DNA from: Agrypnia vestita
Lineage: Eukaryota; Arthropoda; Insecta; Trichoptera; Phryganeidae
Assembly: GCA_016648135.1 (NCBI GenBank)
Contig: JADDOH010004014.1
Coordinates: forward strand, 1 to 64,000
Direction of reading: 5' to 3'
DNA length: 64,000 nucleotides
Both the position numbers and the translations under genes were made by a program. The notes beneath the pieces were generated by a model. It searched no databases, had not been told where the DNA came from, and saw nothing but the letters and a program-made list of their open reading frames with translations. Numbering within the stretch: position 1 is the stretch's first letter; each line of letters begins with the position of its first letter. Shown here piece after piece: positions 12,371-23,931 of this stretch.

Positions 12371-13330
12371 TTGTAAATTGATATTAAACAGTATCCTGCA
12401 TTCACTAAACCTATTTAGCCATATGTTTTATAGATTCATAATATCTGAACAACGGAGATGAGACTACATTGATTCTTCCGTGATCTGAACGCTTAAATTG
12501 GATTGTCGTTCTGTCTGTCTGATTTTTGCTTGAGAGCGTATACTTTGGTTTATTATGTGAACATCGAAGCAATGCCTGTATTTTGAATTCAGTATCCAGT
12601 CATTGAAATGTATAGCTTGCTCACAATGTTTATATATTTCTTTGTATTTTATTCCACTCAAAGCTTAAATATCTTTGAAAATCATACAATTTTCCTGTCC
12701 ATCGCAGGTTTATTTTAAAGATCTGGGTTCTGTAGGTTTTTATGTACTTTTCTCATGAATAGTAAAGAAATGTATTAAAATAAATCCATCGCTTCTTGTA
12801 ATATGAAGATTTATTCCTACATCATTTAATGTATTGCGGATTATATTATAGTATTAAAGATACATATAAAAAAAACACAGATTTTAAAGCGTAATTTTTT
12901 TCTGATTTACGTTTTATTTCGGAATGAAGTATCTAAACATTGTTCGCTATGCACCATGAAAATTCTACTAACCCAGAGAAAAAATACCCGTACATAGTAA
13001 TAATGTCAACTCATGTTACACTAAGGAATTTGTGATTTTGGGATTAGTTAAAACATGAATTTTATATTGCGTGCATAATGTAAACTGTTCACATTTATTA
13101 GTTTAGTAATAGTGGGTTCGGTCGACCTGTGTTACTCACCGTTTTGCTATGGGTCTGTCTGTTTTCAACTGTTCTCTCAATGAATGATCGTTCATCATTC
13201 CCTGGTAAACACCAGAATTTGCAATTCCTACACGGTAATATGTGTCGATTCCACTCATACGTGTATAATATATCATATTGTAAAATAGTTGACAGTTATT
13301 ATCTATTATTATTTTTACTGTATTATTAAG
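12371..13330. other. No confirmed gene; weak exon-like segment
   Basis: AT-rich. At 13109-13232 an open segment follows an AG (TTTAG at 13104-13108) and precedes a consensus-like donor (CACGGTAATATG). It would encode a very hydrophobic stretch (LLTVLLWVCLFSTVLS) resembling a signal peptide. There is no ATG at its start and no partner exon, so this may be chance. Confidence 0.2.
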
Positions 13331-13700
13331 CTAGTTATATTTTTCTCACGAAAGATCCATTAGTATTATTGTTAACATGCCACGAGATTCTAAAATAATA
13401 ATCGAGGTCTTCCGAATATTCTAACAGAATTTAGAAACAGCTCCAAAACGCGAAGCTATAGTGCCGGAAACTTCGAGAATATCGGATCTTAATATAGTTA
13501 TATTTTTCTCACAAAAATTCATTAGTATTATCTTATTCCTTGTTTCGTTAACATGCCTGTTGTTGTTAACACGTTATTGTTAACAAGTTGTTAACATGCC
13601 ACGAGATTCTAAAAAAATAATCGAGGTCTTTCGAACTTCTAGCAGAATTTAGAAACAGCTCCAAAACGTGAAGCTATAATGCCGGAATCGTAAAATATAG
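13331..13700 (+). repeat. Direct repeat, about 160-200 bp, two copies
   Basis: Copy 1 (about 13331-13490) and copy 2 (about 13494-13690) share TAGTTATATTTTTCTCAC, then AACATGCCACGAGATTCTAA, AATCGAGGTCTT and AATTTAGAAACAGCTCC. Copy 2 carries an extra segment rich in GTTGTTAAC. They lie just upstream of the decayed transposon-like gene and may belong to its 5' part. Confidence 0.75.
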
Positions 13701-14043
13701 GATTTTTATAGATACTCGACGGCCACGGCGAACATTCTGAAAAACTTAATAAAGTGTTCCACAGACAAGTGGAAGTCTCTTGATCGTGTGATTACGATTT
13801 AGTTTATTTCCAGTGATTTATCATGATCAAATAAAATTATAATTTATCATTCGTCTCTCACCGACGCGCTGCTACCCTGCGACAATACGATTTAGATTGT
13901 CTGTCTTGCTAGAAAGATCTGCGTTCAGCCAGACCAAAATGACAAGTCAATTTTTAATAGTTATAATAGGACCGTGCATTTATTTTGAAAACTTATAGAA
14001 GTATTGAGTAAATCTAGTATTCCAACCAGACAAAAAAATCACT

Positions 14044-15213
14044 GCATTGAAAAATTGATTCCAAACTATGAGTTTTGACACTACTGCTTCTAACACCGGT
14101 GCCAAAAAGGGAGCTTGCACTCTTTTAGAAGAAAAGACAGGACGTGATCTTTTACAGCTAGCTTGTCGTCATCACGTATTTGAAATAATGCTTTCAAAAA
14201 TATTTACTCTGTGTTTAGGGTCATCAAGCTCTCCTCAAATCCCACTTTTTCAGCGATATTTGGGAAACATTACCGAAAGAGCACTACGATTGTCTTGACC
14301 TCGATAAAAGCGCAGAACAGTTCCCTCAAAATATTCTTGAGAGTCTTACAACCGCTCTGCCTGGAGAGAATCAAGTTCGTGATGATTATGAAGAACTAAT
14401 AAAGCTCACCATGATTGTTTTGACCAAACCACCTGCGAAGATACATTGGCGCGTTCCAGGTTCGATTCATCATGCTCGTTGGATGGCAAAATTTCTGAAT
14501 GCTTTGACGTTTTTTCTCTTTCGAAATAATTTAAAAGTATTTAAAATAACCAAGAGAGAAGAAAAACAAATTGTTCGATTTGTTGGTGTTTTGGTGTGCT
14601 CATCTACACCAAAGTTTGGATTGAAGCGCCTTTGGCAGCAGATGCACCAGTAGAAGACTTACTACTTTGGAAGATCTTAAAATTGTACAAAGCCATTGAT
14701 TCCGAAATCAGTATAGCTGTAAGGGGTGTCTTAGAGCGTCACTTATGGTATTTGTCAGATGAACTAGTTGCATTTGCCTTGTTTTCTGACAAGCCGTCTA
14801 ATGCTGAGAAACAGGCCATTGTTCAAAAAAGAAATTCTGATGGTGGTAATCGTTCAATACGAGGTGATTCAGAGGTTACATTAGAAGCTTTTGCAATACA
14901 AAGAACGTTGAATACACTCAATGATGTGATATGATTGAGTGTATCAAGGACTCTTCCTTGCAATTACCTCCTGAGACTTGGAATGACAATGTTGATTACC
15001 TTCAAGGCAAAAGCTGCGTCAAAAATTTGCGTGTTGTTAATGATACAGCGGAGAGAGGTGTTAAACTGTTTGAATATTACAACACGATACTCAGTAAGAA
15101 TGAGGAAGGGAAAAATATTTTTACTTCACATCGTTGAACAAAACAGAACAATCGTTTCTACTGAAACATCCAAAAAGGAATTAACAAGCACAGTTTTGAA
15201 AGGTTGCGAGTAA
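14044..15213 (+). pseudogene. Decayed transposon-like protein, superfamily unassigned
   Basis: Several overlapping frames read as one broken protein. In order: FDTTASNTGAKKGACTLLEE, then RDLLQLACRHHVFEIMLSK, SSSPQIPLFQR, a frame change near 14265, WRVPGSIHHARWMAKFLNAL (from about 14450), a frame change near 14600, APLAADAPVEDLLLWKIL, and HLWYLSDELVAFALF (about 14740-14785). This motif order recalls a recurrent family of uncharacterised transposon-associated proteins in arthropods and cnidarians. The Asp of FDTTASN and the RHH..E box could be catalytic in an RNase H-like fold, which is inference. At least three frameshifts are present and the N-terminal half is missing. The downstream segment to about 15500 (a G run, then ATGGGCCTGGACCACCCTA) may be the element's 3' end. 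I found no matching left terminus. Confidence 0.55.
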
Positions 15214-15499
15214 TATTATGTTAATTATTGCTTTGTTACCAAATTTTGTTCTCATTTAAATACTTTGTGTACTTATTTGATTAAAATACTTGTAATATTA
15301 ATAAACCTTAAATTACGTGTTTTACTTAAAATCCTGAACTTTTTGCCAGAAACTTCTAATTCGATAAGAAACCCCTTATATATAAGATAGGGGGCTGAAA
15401 TTTTTTACACATAATAGGAATGGTAGGTGTAAAAAATCAAGGGGGTGGCGACAGCTATATTTGAATTTTTTTTTACTATATGGGCCTGGACCACCCTAG

Positions 15500-16438
15500 T
15501 AAACATTTTGAACATTTTCAATTTTATGACTCCACTAACCCATATCAGCTATTTGCATATTTATGTGTAATATACCTACGCATATTATCATAGGTGCTAT
15601 ACCTGTAATAGTATGCGTACATTTTAAATCAACACAGCAATCTGCTGTGCTGATTTAATGCATAATGATAATGATTAAAGTAATGTACTGAACCTTCGAA
15701 CCCTAGACATCTGCATGGAAGAAATTCTTAATAAGTGGTTTTCGGTGTTAGTCGACTTAATGAATATGTTAGGCCGACTGCACTGCATTTAATGTGGTTT
15801 CACCGTAAATCACTATGAATTTCATTATGAAATCGTAGAAGCACAAACACGGAATGAACTCCATATAAGTTTAATTTTTATACTGATACAGGAAGATTCC
15901 ATTGAATCTTCGTTGATAAAAATTGACAGAAAAATATCAACGCTGCTTATTGTTTTTTTAATTTAATTTAATTTTTAAGCTTTCAATAATTGTATACAGA
16001 TTTTATTGACGTATTAAATTAAAATAACTTATTTTTATTTAATATGTTCAATACTATTGTAATCAACACAACACAAATTCACTTGACTGAAATCACTATA
16101 TTTTTAAATATGTTCCCGTTCCCCACATCATCTTTCCCCCTCGTTTATTCCCCCCCCCCCACCCTCCCGCGGTGGTAATTTATATTACTTTAATTAAAGA
16201 GACACATACAAAGATGTTGAAAAAATATATATTTAATACAAGCAATGGTTATGGCATGTCCCTATTTAAGAGTGCACACAGCCTGCACCTAAGTATCTAT
16301 ATTAAAAAATAATAATAAAAAAATTACTCAAAACAGAAAATAAAAGAATATTAAAAATGATGTCATGCACACAAAACAAAAACAAGTTGCCAAAAAATAT
16401 TCTTGCCCATATTTTGAAATGTTTAGTTTGTAGTTTAC
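15500..16438. other. No gene recognised, AT-rich
   Basis: Only short random frames. A homopolymer-like C run lies at about 16150-16165. GGTTAGTAGTTA-type simple sequence is absent. No terminal repeats noticed. Confidence 0.5.
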
Positions 16439-16440
16439 CC

Positions 16441-16482
16441 TGAAGAAGGAACAGTGGTTTCTAAACCACTGTTCCTTCTTCA
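16441..16482. repeat. Perfect 20-bp hairpin with 2-nt loop
   Basis: TGAAGAAGGAACAGTGGTTT at 16441-16460 is followed after two bases by its exact reverse complement at 16463-16482. Such a long perfect stem with almost no loop is a cruciform-prone palindrome. It could be a relic of a foldback element. Confidence 0.9.
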
Positions 16483-16490
16483 TTTTTAGA

Positions 16491-16595
16491 GTTACCAAAA
16501 ATATAATGGTTTAAATATTTTTAGGGTTACCAAAAATACGACAATTTAAACATTTTAAGGGTTACCAAAAATATAACGGTTTAAACCAAGTGGGT
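16491..16595 (+). repeat. 35-bp tandem repeat, three copies
   Basis: Units start at 16491, 16526 and 16561, each beginning GTTACCAAAAATA and containing a TTTAAA block. The third is cut short. The array directly follows the 16441 hairpin. Confidence 0.88.
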
Positions 16596-16734
16596 TTGTA
16601 TTTATTTTAAATGTGTTTTAACTTTAAGTTCTTAAAAAAACATTTATATAAACCACAAATAATTTAATTCTCTCCAACAGAATTTACAGAAACAAAACAC
16701 ATTACAAAACACCCAGGTTTAAATAAATTACCTA

Positions 16735-16805
16735 GATTAATTGTGATCTCACCGGGAATCAAACTCAGAACCCTCGGTAAGAACATATACAGTATACACA
16801 CTAGC
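16735..16805 (-). mobile_element. SINE fragment (family B)
   Basis: Read on the minus strand, GGTTCTGAGTTTGATTCCCG then GTGAGATCAC gives a box B-like T-arm sequence followed by the family B body seen at 63240-63420 and 58295-58412. Short and diverged. Box A is not clear. Confidence 0.5.
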
Positions 16806-18365
16806 GAATAAAATCCCTTTTATATTAAATTCACTGACACCTTCTTTTCTGCATGTTTGTCGTTCCATTATATGATATAAAATAAACATTACGAAATTAA
16901 AATTTAATTAACTTAAATAATAAAAAACGATTCCTCGGAAGTATGAAAGGAAAAATTTTTGCTGCAACCGTATCTACAGAAAAGCTTTTTCTTGATTAAA
17001 TTATCTTCACCGCGTAGCACAGCATCTTCATAAATTTGTAGAAATATATACATTAAGTATATACATGCGAGTATATTTAAACAAGTATAATATTTTGTCT
17101 TTCAGATCTTAACACTTATTTTTTGAAAAAATAAGTAAAAATTACTGTTCCGCACACGATTTGAGAAAATTCTGAAACTCCAGATTTTATTGACGGCCCT
17201 GAAATGTGCCCGTCATATTTTGTATGAATTCTATTTTTTATGAAAAGGCGACTTCGGCACGGTTCCGATGTCGCCGATGGGTTTCTAATTTATATAAAAT
17301 AAATATATAGAGGGGGTAAAATTGTACCCCCATAGTTACAGGGAACAGTGTAAATACCCACTCAAGCCAGGCCACAAGGTATTCTTATAGCCAATAAATG
17401 TGGAGGTAGGAAAAACGGAATTTATTCCTGTTTCTACCATCAACAACTTTTTTATTTTGACGATTCAGCAGAAGTTACTAGCGATCCACACCTACAAATA
17501 AACAGTCTTTGTTTTTGTACCGAACAATTACAATCAAAAAATGTATGCATACAATGTAAATGCATTATTTTGTAAATCTTAATAAGTCTGCATTTATATT
17601 TGTAAAACTTCTACAAGTATTATAAATAATACTTTACGAGAATATTACTTATTTTTTGGAAACACTTAAGTGGACGGTACGTGATTTTTAAGTGTGTTAT
17701 TATCGTAAATTATTATTGTAAAACACAAAAGAAAACACGCGAGTACCGCTTACTGCATACATGGGGAAAGTTCACATTCTTAAGAGTGACAGTCGAAATA
17801 CGAGAAGTGAATTTAAATTGAAATACTTGTGGAGTAAGTGATTTGAAAATGGTTGAATTTTATTATGTCCAGATTAACTGTTAATAGTAAATAGAACGCA
17901 AGTATTATGTTTTTATTCGATAAACGATATATGCTTAGGTCCGGGTCATTAGTAGCAAATAGCTGATATCATCTGTATTACTACGGCACAGCGAGAGCCA
18001 TTACTTTCCTAGGAATGGCAACATTCGAGTTTTAATAGTGTAATAACACGTCCGGCTTGAGATCAGTACCGAGAAAGATAATATTGCACAATGTTACTTG
18101 GATAACAATCATCCAACATCTGTCTTATATCAGACAAAACTCTTTGTAATGTTCATTTTTTGGTCACGGAAAAATACCAGAACTTGTATACATATATGAG
18201 ATAATTGAAATTTTGGAACCCATCACTTGACAATTTATTTTTGAATTATAAATAAGAATTGTGAACATTCAATATTAATAAATTTTATAAACACAAATTA
18301 GATGAGTCATTTAAAAAGACACTTTGAAAGATTTCTATTAGAAAAATATTTGTAATATTTTTATA
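16806..18365. other. No gene recognised
   Basis: AT-rich with no open frame worth reporting. A small GGGGGTA..TACCCCC inverted repeat lies near 17314-17333. No TIR/TSD structure found. Confidence 0.5.
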
Positions 18366-18545
18366 TTTTAGATTTTGTCCACAGAGATATATTTATTAAG
18401 ATAAATTAAAGAAGTCTCATAGAGAAAAAGTTATTTATATGAGTAACGTGTATGGAAGTCTTTTTATATGATGGTGCAGGGCTCACAATCCTGTATGAGC
18501 TGGCGAAAGTGATCACTATACAGTGCAATGTTCCCTAATTCCATC
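18366..18545 (+). repeat. Family R dispersed repeat, copy A
   Basis: Carries GATTTTGTCCACAGAGATA, CTCATAGAG, TTATTTATATGAG, TATGGAAGTCTTT and AAAGTGATCACTATA in the same order as the better copies at 19319 and 19735. More diverged than those. Confidence 0.7.
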
Positions 18546-18635
18546 GTAAGAACATCCACGATCTAAAAACCTTTCATGTATTTGAAGGAACTATGCTAGC
18601 GACATCTACAGTCGTTCTCATGAAAACAGTGTAGG

Positions 18636-19105
18636 GTTGATGGGCCAGTTGTGGTCACCACCCCGGTTTTGGCCACTTGGACATTCTTTGTTTTGGTGTA
18701 TAAATAAGGTGTATAAATAAGGCATTGAAAGTATATTTGTAATTTTATTTATGCCGATTAATTCTTTAAACTGTGTTTTGTTTTGATAAATAACAGCTGT
18801 ACCGCCATTTTCTTTCTTTGAGTTTCGGTTGAACTTCTTGGTGACATTCGTTAAAAATTCTTAGCAAAAATGATAAGTACTCGTGGATGAGTAATGTGAA
18901 AATAACTTTTTAATCACCTACGTTTGTGTTCGGGAATCAATTTAGCCTATTGAATGAAAGTCCTAGGAACATTGTTTTAAGGTTATTTCATAATTTAGAT
19001 TATTTCTTAGAAGATAAATGCCACATGGCCACAACTCGCACAGCAATCTTGCTTATGTTCTAGTTTTGGCCACGGACTTGGCCACAACTGGCTCACATAG
19101 TGCGG
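18636..19105. mobile_element. Possible TIR element rich in GGCCAC motifs
   Basis: The left end GGGCCAGTTGTGGTCAC (18642-18658) and the inverse of the right end (GAGCCAGTTGTGGCCAAG, read from about 19095 down to 19078) match over about 14 bases. TTTTGGCCAC/TTGTGGCCA motifs recur inside both ends (18673, 19025, 19064, 19077). About 450 bp lie between, with no transposase. The target duplication is not clear, so superfamily and exact ends are unknown. Confidence 0.4.
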
Positions 19106-19318
19106 TAGTTTTGGCCGCCTTTTTTGAAAAACATAATTAGGTATTTACGATGATATCCCAATTATAATAATTTTAAAAAGAATGAAGGGTACCTAATATA
19201 TTTATTATGCCAAAAATACCTAATCTGGCATCTATTGCAGAAAATAGTATTAAAATGTTAATGTCCATTACCCGCTTCCACAAAAGGGACTAAATTTCTT
19301 TCTAAAAATGTTCTCAGG

Positions 19319-19665
19319 TCAATTAATGTATATTATGGATGTCTCACAGAGACGAAACTGTATTTTATTATTATTATGGGAAAGTAGGTACAGAAGTCAT
19401 TTATGGTGTATATCGGATTTACGACCGATCGTATGGTAGGCTTAAGTGATCACTTTACGCAAATGTATCGTTCGCCATTTTCACCATGATAGAATATACC
19501 ATGTCTTACTAATTTTTGAAAGTTGTATATATTTCGATTATATGACACACATCACGTATGTGTTGTAACAACCTATTATACCGGCCTGTGACAGCCATTT
19601 TCCTTCCCCCTAAATCCCCACAGATGTCGCTAATTATTTTTGATATCGTTAATGTCAATCAATGA
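19319..19665 (+). repeat. Family R copy B
   Basis: Very similar over about 345 bp to copy C, 575 bp downstream (AATTAATGTATATTATGGAT at 19321 and 19896). Contains GTCTCACAGAGACGAAACTG, TTACGACCGATCGTATGG, CTTAAGTGATCACTTTACGC and TATTATACCGGCCTGTGACA. The 12-bp palindrome AAGTGATCACTT is a constant feature of the family. Non-coding. Confidence 0.9.
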
Positions 19666-19734
19666 GACTCCCACAATTGATTTTACGGAAATTATGAAGC
19701 AATATACTTTTTTTATGTAATGAAATTCTATCCG

Positions 19735-20275
19735 AATTACTAACATTACACTAGGATATGCCAGAAATATTTATTATTTCAATTTTTATTAAATTCCCTT
19801 TTTTACCAGTATTTTTCATTCAGAATATTTTTGAGTTTGTTCAAATCTTTCAGAACGGTAGTACTGGATTTTTTGTCACAGAGACATCATTAATCAATTA
19901 ATGTATATTATGGATGTCTCACAGAGACGAAACTGTATTTTATTATTATTATGCGAAAGTAGGTATAGAAGTCATTTATGGTGTACATCGGACTTACGAC
20001 CGATCGTATGGTAGGCTTAAGTGATCACTTTACGCATATGTAACGTTCGCCATTTTCACCATGATAGAATATACCACGTCTTACTAATTTTTGAAAGTTG
20101 TATATATTTCGATTATATGACACACATCGCGTTTGTGTTGTAACAACCTATTATACCGGCCTGTGACAGCAATTTTCCTTCCCCCTAAATCCCCGTAGAT
20201 GTCGTTAATTATTTTTGATATCGTTAATGTCGATTAATTGATTAATGATGTCTCTGTGACAAAAAACTAGTAACG
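19735..20275 (+). repeat. Family R copy C with TIR-like ends
   Basis: The best-preserved copy. Inside it, a segment of about 35-40 bases at 19866-19905 (TTTTTTGTCACAGAGACATC) reappears inverted at 20231-20270 (GATGTCTCTGTGACAAAAAA), so 19864-20271 looks like a TIR-bounded unit of about 408 bp. Sequence upstream (from about 19740, ACACTAGGATATGCC) is also shared with copy E at 32510, so the repeat as a dispersed family is longer than the TIR unit. No open frame beyond chance. Confidence 0.85.
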
Positions 20276-20279
20276 AGAA

Positions 20280-20742
20280 AGTTGTTAGAGAATACTGGTT
20301 TTGAGCATGCTCAAAAATAAGCATGTATATGAGCACTTTTAAGACAAAAATAAAACACACGGTTAATGTGAGAGAGTATACAATTCTATATTTAAGAAAT
20401 TTTTGGCAAACAAATTTTACACTACTTGAAAATACTTCATATGTTGCATTTATTTCAATGGGCAGGATGTGGTGCATTCATAGGATGATTAAATGACTTT
20501 TGTGTGCGGGGACACATCTACTTACACAATAGAATACATGCTGTCCCACAAGGCGATTCTCCGACCCTCAAAATCTTTAGGGTCGTCGCATTTCACATTA
20601 CGGACAATTCTGCTTCAGATATAATGAATTGGACAGCGGACAAAGCGCCGACCGCCGCCGCTGCCGGGACCTTTCTTGCAATTCTATGCAGGTAACGAGG
20701 ATTGCATGTTGCATAGATAAAAAATACGTTCCCAAATTACGC
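20280..20742. other. No gene recognised
   Basis: Short frames on both strands (90 and 63 codons) lack domains. A GCCGACCGCCGCCGCTGCCG patch at about 20647-20666 is GC-rich. Nothing else supported. Confidence 0.45.
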
Positions 20743-21604
20743 TAAGGGCCGGTCGTATAAACGAAAAACCAAATTCCCGTTAGTAAATCGACAATTTACT
20801 GACGGATGGCCGTTCGTTTATGTTACCGACGCTCGTCTTATAAATCTTTTAAACGGTTTGTAAGTATCGCAATATCGTACTGCTCTTGTCTATGATTTTA
20901 GAGCTGTCAAAAGCGAATTATATCTCTTTTCTATCTAAAATTTCTCGCTCGCACCAGATTTTTGGGATACTTCCCACAATACTACACTGGTAGTAGTCTT
21001 TAAAACCCCAAATAAGTCTGCAGCAGCTAATAATATTGATCCAAGAGCATAGAAACTCAAGGCAACAAGCAATTTTGTAGTTGGTGATAATGTCAAATTC
21101 CTACGGGTGCGTCTTTTTACATTGTTCCCAATATCTTTCTAGAAGCAGACCTTTTCGACAAGCGAAAACGGTAGATAAAATCTGCGTCATCTAAAATATT
21201 AAAATAATCCACTCGTATATTGAACACTCTTTGTTGTCCAGTTTGTTCTTTATCCGACGAACTTGAATACAATAATAGCTCGACATCGTTATGTGAAAAC
21301 ATTTTTTCTTGAAAATGTAGCAACAGTCAGCACGGTATATATGTACATATTAAACAAACAGCATTAAACGCAAATTGACAGCGGACCTAACATTAAAAAA
21401 ATAATCGTCAATCTGTCATACTTCTGTCAATTTCAACTAACGGACGGTAAACTAATGGTTCGACTGTCGGTATCGGCCGTCGGTAAAATTTTACTAAAAT
21501 TTGACTAACGGATTGTTATAAGACGAAAAAAGTGACGTTTGTATCAAATTTCAGTTTATTTGGTCTGAAATTTAACTAACGGACGTTTATAAGACCGTCC
21601 CTAA
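20743..21604. mobile_element. PIF/Harbinger-type element, internally deleted
   Basis: The element spans 20746-21601 (856 bp). It starts GGGCCGGTCGTATAAACG and ends CGTTTATAAGACCGTCCC, inverted repeats with two mismatches, flanked by TAA at 20743-20745 and 21602-21604. A 3-bp TWA duplication and a GG-starting TIR fit PIF/Harbinger. Subterminal copies of CTAACGGACG-like sequence occur at both ends (20786, 20805, 21438, 21503, 21573). A minus-strand fragment inside resembles the N-terminus of a Harbinger transposase. The catalytic part is absent, so the element is a non-autonomous deletion derivative. Confidence 0.8.
21117..21323 (-). pseudogene. Harbinger transposase N-terminal fragment
   Basis: A 68-codon frame. 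Its stretch ILDDADFIYRFRLSK (about residues 43-57) resembles the conserved start of HARBI1-like/Harbinger nucleases, where an acidic D-D/E-F motif precedes FRLSK. The usual protein is about 350-400 residues and has a DDE catalytic core, and none of that is present. The frame sits centrally in a TIR element with a TAA duplication, which independently supports the family. It starts at an ATG preceded by an AT-rich leader. The Harbinger assignment rests on one short motif plus context. Confidence 0.6.
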
Positions 21605-21693
21605 ATTGTTCACATATTATTTAATCTTTTTATGAATGTAGGTACATAGCATTCAACTAACTTACCAACAGTCACTTAATAAAGTTTTATTAA

Positions 21694-21915
21694 ATTCAAA
21701 TACTTACCATCACGCCGATTCGATAGCAAAGAGAATAGAGCGCCACAATCTTCTGTCCTGGCACGCCACTTTTGCTTTGTTCACTTTCATACACCTTCTC
21801 ATGCTCGCTCTTCGGTTATTGAAGCTTCCAGTGCCATCCTCTAATATTCGATTTATCTGGTGATACGAGGTCTTCCGAGGATGCCCTCAGTTTTTGCTAC
21901 CTTCCATTTTTTTTT
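21694..21915 (-). pseudogene. LINE 3' fragment, diverged
   Basis: Read on the minus strand it ends CGGCGTGATGGTAAGTA, the 3' end shared with the other LINE copies in this window, and upstream encodes frame-broken pieces of the same C-terminal region (the conserved ACCTCGTATCACC segment, then a Cys/Arg-rich tail). More decayed than the copies at 11122 and 59583. Confidence 0.65.
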
Positions 21916-21993
21916 CAGTTTTTTCGGTACTCGCCTCATTAATTTTCTTACAAATAATAAATTTTGTGTACTAAAATATTTAATGGTTAAGCT

Positions 21994-22500
21994 ATACAGG
22001 GTGTCCCGTTGCTAGTAGCAAAAACTTCTGGGGTATATAAAAATCATACAATCTTCCGCTACCTACTCAATGATCCTCAACCTTCTTAAATAAATTGTTA
22101 AATAAATAAAAATTATATCTCCTTCTATAACATTAAAATAATATTGTGATAATATTATTTTTAAATAACAATTATATCGCATATACAAAGTAGCTAGTAG
22201 CTAGTAGCAAAAACTTCATTGGGACTCCCTAAATCTGCGAGGAATCAGAATGATGCCTGAATGAAGAAGACTTTCTTCATTTTGAATAGAAAATATTCTT
22301 TACACTTTGGGAAACGTCGAGATTTATGGAGATAAGTGACATCAAAGTTTGAATTTTTTTTCAATATTTCCATCTTATATTTTGTAAAACGTTAGACAGT
22401 AATGAAAGTAATTTATGTCAAATATTAAAAATCATTCGCTTTGATACGAGTCAAATAAAATGATTTAAACCTTGCAGAGATTAAAATTTTTTTGTATCAT
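21994..22500 (+). repeat. Dispersed repeat shared with 35292
   Basis: Begins ACAGGGTGTCCCG, then GCTAGTAGCAAAAACTTC. The same order of blocks (TTTTGAATAGAAAA, CTTTACACTTTGGG, GACATCAAAGTTTG, TTTTTCAATATTTC) occurs at 35292-35590. This copy has an extra AT-rich segment of about 170 bp after the first block. A local GTAGCTAGTAGCTAGTAGC duplication lies at 22190-22210. Non-coding; class unknown. Confidence 0.8.
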
Positions 22501-23930
22501 TTTATCTAATTTGTATTAAAACAAATAATTTTTTAATATTTCATTTAAGTTACTATGGATTTGCTTTAGAATATTATTTTCTGTGTAAAAAAGAAATTGA
22601 TGAATATCTAAAAGGGCGACCATAAATAACATTGAGAATTGCCTTTTGTGTTTTTTAGCCAACTCTAATAATGTTTTTGCTGCTTATCCTCATACTAACA
22701 TATCGTAGTTAATAAAGGAGTAGCAGAGTGCGAAATACTCAGAAATATATATGTACATGTAATGCTTTGCTGGCTGATTAAAATCAAGGGCTTATGATTA
22801 ATTTTAGACAATCCTTTTGACGCCTTACAAATTTAAATACGTCAGTAGTAACAAAAGGCCAGTAGAATCTCAAACCCACGCACAGGACTTACAAAACATG
22901 AAGGTAAAATAATCTTGCACATAATAATTTAACCTTTGTGATATCGTTCGTTCCTCCACGGAGCTGGGAGATGAAAGATAATTATTTAATTTGGTGTATC
23001 TGATGGTTTGTGGAAAGATAATGTGATTTAAATTAACTTATTCCAGCCAAAAGTCCAGAGAATTTTGCTTGGCAATCAGTAATCGGAAAATAACACGATA
23101 AATATTATCTGTTCCTACCTATTTACAATATATATTTTAACAATGAATATTTCATGTGTGGGGTGTAAAAGCAAAGGCACCATTATCCAAAAAATAAAAA
23201 AAATATTTTGAATGCAGTCACCAAAGATGCCGTAAAACTGCTGTAGGTAAGTTAGGCATATGTATCTATGTACCTAATAAGTATCAAAAATAAATAAATA
23301 TGAAAAAAAAATGTACCGAATTCTAGATTTTTTGTTTCCATCCCTTCCAAAATGATGTTTCCTATAAAACGTCGAATTCAGAATATTATAAATTAGTAAT
23401 CCTCAATGCTTGCATTCAATTTTTTTTGTATATTGCTGTCTTTGCTTTTGTACCCCACATAAAACATAAAATATTGAAAAAAAAACAAATATTGGCAGGG
23501 GACGTGGTTTTGGTAGACAATTGAAACACTTAAACAATTTAAAGTTTTTATTAATTTACTAAAAATCACGTGACACGAATTTAATTTGAGTACTTTTCTT
23601 TAATTTATCACTCGTCTGTGGAATACTTTATTATCGATTGCTAGAATATTCTCAAAGAATTCACGTTAATACGCACGTAATAATTGGTTGCACTTATTTT
23701 CAAATGCTACTTATATTAGGTACTACACTTAATTTACTATCGCTGGTCGTACCCTATATATAATATATACATGTGTATATTATCTATGTCAAATATCTAT
23801 CGCCGAATATTTATGTCAAACGTCAAAACAATAATACTGCTCCGAGAGGTTCTGATTTCGCCGTTCATACAAAATGCGTTGGATTTTCGAATCTTCGAAT
23901 TTATTCTATTCATTCCTAGTATTTTTACTC
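22501..23930. other. No gene recognised, AT-rich
   Basis: No open frame of note; the 61-codon frame at 23771-23956 runs into the next repeat. No repeat structure noticed. Confidence 0.5.
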
Positions 23931-23931
23931 C

